Below, piece after piece: positions 61,101 through 64,000 of a stretch of 64,000 bases of DNA. A program made the position numbers and the translations under genes. Below the pieces are notes generated by a model. That model saw only the letters and a list, made by a program, of their open reading frames with translations, did not search any database and was not told the DNA's origin. The stretch's first letter is position 1. Each line of letters starts with the position of its first letter. Origin of the DNA: Nephromyces sp. MM_2019 (lineage: Eukaryota; Apicomplexa; Aconoidasida; Nephromycida); the NCBI GenBank assembly GCA_015657535.1, contig JADHZB010001293.1, positions 1,584-65,583 of the forward strand. The letters run 5' to 3'.

Positions 61101-63095
61101 AAGAACAGGGCTAAGAGGGAGAAGAGGGAGAAGAAGTAGAAGAGGGAGAAGAAGCAAGCTTACGGGAAAGGAAGAAGCAGCGAATTAAGGAAGTGGAAGA
61201 CAGCATGAAGAAGGAAGATTCACGCACACTAAAGATAGTGGATTATATAGGAGAAGGCAAAAAGCAAAGACAAAGAAAAAAACAGCATTTTAGCGACTAT
61301 AAACTGAACTCTCTATCAAAACATTAAAATTTTCCGCTTCCCTATTGTTTGCATTGCATGCAACATAAAAAAAGCATCCAGGCAAGCATCTTCCTGCTTG
61401 ATAGACACACAAGCATTCTTCGGCTGCTAATTCAAGGGGTCAATATTCAAACACTCGTCAAACAAATCCTTAAATTATAGATTCTTCTTGATTAATCTAT
61501 GGATTTCACAGTTTCTTACTCCAAACTTTAAACCCAACACGCACACACACACAAATATCATCCCTCCTGAAGTTTCTCCACGAGCTGCAAACCGGGAAAA
61601 ACATGCAACACCTTTTCCTACACTAAATCAAACAAAAGAATATCACAACACACAAAAACTGCCAAAAAGCTCTTCAAAAAATTCCTTGCAAAAGCCCCAA
61701 AGGGGAATATCACCGAACTTCCAGCAAAAACGCACATACACACACATATTGAACCTCAGCAATGAAAGAAGCCTTCAATATACTGGAAATGTCGAGCGCA
61801 TTTTGAGCAAAACGCAGTTTGCTAACGCTCTCCATGGAGTTAACTACGCCATCACCACCTCTCGTAGAAACATCAGCCGGCAAAGCAGCAGCATGCCCAC
61901 CATCTTGGGTATTGGCTGCTGAATAGCTCCCACTGCCTAGCAGCCAAGCTTCCATACCTACAGTGAGCTCAGATACCTCTATCTTACGCATCATCTCTCT
62001 GAGATAATCGTATTTTTGAGCAGTGTTTGCCTCAAAACCAGCGTTTAGCATGAAATTTTTCTTGTCTTTGTTGTTTCGATGCTTTAGAGACTTCAATGGA
62101 GAGCTCTGATCAGGATGCATTAGACAGGCTATAATGAGGCCCTGCCGTAGCTTCGAAGCATCGAGGGAATATTTCGCGCAAATCTGATTTATCAGGACGT
62201 GAAGACGTCCTTTATGACTGCCATAAACATAGCCTTCCGAGCTGCTATTCTTTGCGTCAAGGGAGGCAAATTTTTCCGAGTTTGAGACGGATTTTTTGGG
62301 TTTCTGCTGCTCAGGAGAGGCAAATACATCCTCATCATCCTCCTCTTCCTCTTCCCGCCTTTGGAGTGAAGAGTGTTTATCCTGTGTTTTGGGAGTCAGG
62401 GAGACACTGCTTCGTGCTAGCGATGTTTTTAGTGTGACTGAGTCCACGCTTTTCGATGATTCTGCCAGAAATTTGCCAGGAAATTGACGTTCGCTGAGCT
62501 TTTCGCAATCCTTATGACGGGGAGAAGGGGACAGGAAGGAAGAGCATGGAGCGTTCTTCTCTGATGTAGCAAAAGAGTGGTGTGATGCACTGTTAAGGTG
62601 TGAGGGAGGCGATTGTGAGGAATCATCTTCTCTAGTGCTTTCTCTACTAGAATTAGGCTTAGTTTTCGGATTCTTTACAATCGGAATGAGGGGATCTGGC
62701 ATGAACGATTTGAAGATCTTTTTCTGATGCGCCGTCGCTAGGGAATGCTCCGTTGAGTGCAGCAGAATAGGGGTGAGGAAGTAATACACACATTCTACGA
62801 AAAAAACTATATCTGCACACAGAAGCTCATAGAAAATCCCTAGATCTAAGAGCTTGAGAGTCCACTCAATCTGTAGCTTCTTGAAAGCTTCTTCACAGAG
62901 TGGAATTAGCTCCTTCACTGCCATTGAATTCGTCGGGATTAGAGCTCGTTTGTACATTGGCTGGCCACTCTCTAGCAAAATTTCATGGAGCTTCGTCTTC
63001 TTCAGCATCTTCATGCACCAACTTGATATGAGCAGTTTCGCTTTTCCCAAAGGTAAGCGTTCTAGAACCAAGTAGGCAGTCGCTAAAGCACTCAT
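55117..63095 (-). CDS. Large unidentified, mainly alpha-helical protein (7 exons, 1045 aa)
   Basis: Exons 63095-61755, 61027-60815, 59846-59281, 58124-57527, 56610-56435, 55658-55581 and 55282-55117 join in phase (3138 nt). Residues 1-140 are helical and hydrophobic (LERLPLGKAKLLISSW, WTLKLLDLGIFYELL, FFVECVYYFLTPILL). About 150-290 is a charged Ser/Lys/Glu linker with a run of acidic residues (EEEEEDDEDV). About 300-390 is helical again (LINQICAKYSLDASKLRQG). The C-terminal half (exons 3-7) is long amphipathic helices, e.g. LLCIGYLCIGFKF, LQYIKSYKLQVGSNLLEW, RLFDQLEGLVDGICDELNDY, RLLLLLKQYMQHYG, ending FIELVSAS. This suggests an alpha-solenoid scaffold, but I recognise no family. The start is the first ATG; the longer frame begins at a TTG. 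The introns are unusually low in complexity. Confidence 0.8.
57507..57527 (-). repeat. GU microsatellite directly after a 5' splice site
   Basis: On the minus strand the exon ending at 57527 is followed by GTTTG and then eight or so GT units (CA repeats on the + strand). The GU tract thus starts at the donor itself. GU-rich sequence just downstream of donors is known in animals to bind splicing regulators; a role here is inference. Confidence 0.8.
59087..59166 (-). repeat. G-run block with quadruplex potential on the sense strand of intron 3
   Basis: About ten runs of three or more C on the + strand (G on the transcript) in 80 bp, including units reading GGGTTTGGGG on the minus strand. It lies about 115-195 nt downstream of the intron 3 donor of the 1045-residue gene. 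It is preceded on the + strand by a long CA/CCA-rich stretch from about 58900. Confidence 0.75.
59868..60113 (+). repeat. G-rich low-complexity block in intron 2 (template strand)
   Basis: Many runs of three to nine G on the + strand with GGT/GTG/TGGGG motifs (59868-59878, then 59945-60113). Because the host gene is on the minus strand, the RNA here is C-rich and the G-rich strand is the transcription template. It lies just upstream of the 3' splice site of exon 3 in transcript order. Confidence 0.75.
60573..60723. repeat. CA-rich degenerate microsatellite in intron 2
   Basis: About 150 bp of CACACA interrupted by ACATA, GCACA, AGATA and similar, ending in a pure CA run at 60709-60722. It gives GU-rich RNA in the minus-strand transcript. 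Confidence 0.75.
61071..61165. repeat. Purine tract (GAGAGG/AGAAG) upstream of a 3' splice site
   Basis: About 95 bp almost entirely G and A on the + strand with repeated AGAGGGAGAAG units. On the transcript it is a C/U tract ending about 45 nt before the acceptor of exon 2 at 61028, so it may act as an extended polypyrimidine tract. Such mirror-like purine runs can also form triplex DNA. Confidence 0.7.
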
Positions 63096-64000
63096 CTCAT
63101 CTAGCCTGAAGATCGTCAAAAGACGGGGGTAGGTGGAAGGGGAGATTAGAGCGGCAAAAAATGGAGTAATGCCTGCACTCTAGAGAAGATGAAGATGAGG
63201 TGAGAGCATTGCTTTCTGAAGGAAGCCTTCAAGTAGGTTTAAAAGGCAGAAAATTTGGGATTTTCGGCTTATTTTAGGACTTCAAATCTTTAAAAAAGAT
63301 GGTATCTCTGTGGTCATGCAAAAACTTCAGAATAGGGATACTCAGATTTGATCAGACATCTATTGGTGTGTTTGAGTAGTGCTTTAGTGGATTTTTGCTA
63401 TGTTGTGTATCCCAGCTTCTGATTGATGTATGATGAAGGCGAGATCCTGATGAAGATGAGTGTACGTACGACGAAGGTGAGTTTATGGAGGTGAGTTTCT
63501 GGTAAAGATGAGCTCGTGAAGAAGCTGATGAGAAAAAAATGAGCCTTTAAGAAAGATGAGCTCATGAAGATCAGCTGATAGTGAAGCTCGAAACTCATGA
63601 TAAATGTGATGATGAGGCTCAACGAATTCACACTGCATATCCATACATCTTCATACAAAGCAGCATTTTAAGCTTAAAAAGCTAACAAAACTGACCAAAA
63701 TTTCCCATTTAATACTCAAAAAATGGCAATTTTCCATCAAAAAAGCTCCAAAAATAGCGATTTTCCTAGCTTCAGCCCCCTCCCTTACACCCCCCTTCTC
63801 CTCATTTCACCCAACTTCATTCCCTCAAAGACAAAATACTCTAGCCATGCTCAACCATGCACCAAAAAGATAGGAGGTAAACGCATACACCTAGCGCGAA
63901 AATCGTAAAATACCTCCTAAAAAAGCGATAAAACCTTCAAAAAATCACACAAACTATGCTACTTACCTATAGATACAATCTAGATAGTGAGGAATACTAA
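63096..64000. other. Upstream flank of the large gene, with GA-rich repeats
   Basis: No gene found. Between about 63420 and 63600 motifs around GATGAG and GAAGATGAG recur, including a near-identical pair AAGATGAGCTC-TGAAGA at 63505-63529 and 63553-63579. The rest is AT-rich with nothing recognisable. The window ends before any further gene. Confidence 0.55.

Noticed and set aside
63096..63119. Upstream extension of the large gene beginning at a TTG codon
   Set aside because: Nuclear genes start at ATG almost without exception; the first ATG in frame is at 63095.

Overview
The window is eukaryotic nuclear DNA, moderately AT-rich, with widely spaced genes and many introns. All introns I could resolve are GT-AG. 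There are no bacterial-type operons, CRISPR arrays, rRNA genes or convincing tRNAs. Gene models were built by hand by joining open segments across GT/AG sites while keeping the reading phase. Every full model below closes to a multiple of three with one terminal stop. Two hints about the host: a phosphoglycerate mutase carries a signal peptide followed by a transit-like region with Phe at the predicted cleavage site, as in algae with red-derived complex plastids, and there are CCCTAAA-type (plant/alveolate/cryptophyte-like) telomere repeats inside an intron. I infer a plastid-bearing protist such as an alga or alveolate relative, but cannot name a genus.

Layout. 0.2-2.3 kb (-): small secreted protein of unknown function, with interstitial telomere-like repeats in intron 2. 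2.3-7.9 kb: intergenic, with tandem repeats. 7.9-12.5 kb (+): plastid-targeted 2,3-bisphosphoglycerate-dependent phosphoglycerate mutase, 7 exons. 12.5-15.9 kb: convergent intergenic. 15.9-20.4 kb (-): very long PP2C-family phosphatase, whose last metal-ligand motif lies on a second exon that looks like a separate gene. 20.4-27.1 kb: divergent intergenic with a perfect hairpin and short repeats. 27.1-34.5 kb (+): TRM6/GCD10, the non-catalytic tRNA m1A58 methyltransferase subunit, 9 exons. 34.5-38.6 kb: convergent intergenic. 38.6-45.6 kb (-): FCP1-type RNA polymerase II CTD phosphatase with a BRCT domain and very long low-complexity N- and C-terminal regions, 5 exons. 45.6-50.1 kb: intergenic. 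50.1-54.1 kb: two small unidentified multi-exon genes that appear to overlap head to head on opposite strands. 55.1-63.1 kb (-): a 1045-residue unidentified, probably alpha-helical protein in 7 exons, whose introns hold striking GU-rich, G-rich and pyrimidine-rich blocks.

The genes are mostly housekeeping (plastid carbon metabolism, tRNA modification, transcription-cycle and signalling phosphatases) and do not form a pathway cluster. The unusual parts are the enlarged architectures of the two phosphatases, the intronic telomere-like array, the low-complexity introns of the right-hand gene, and the overlapping small gene pair.
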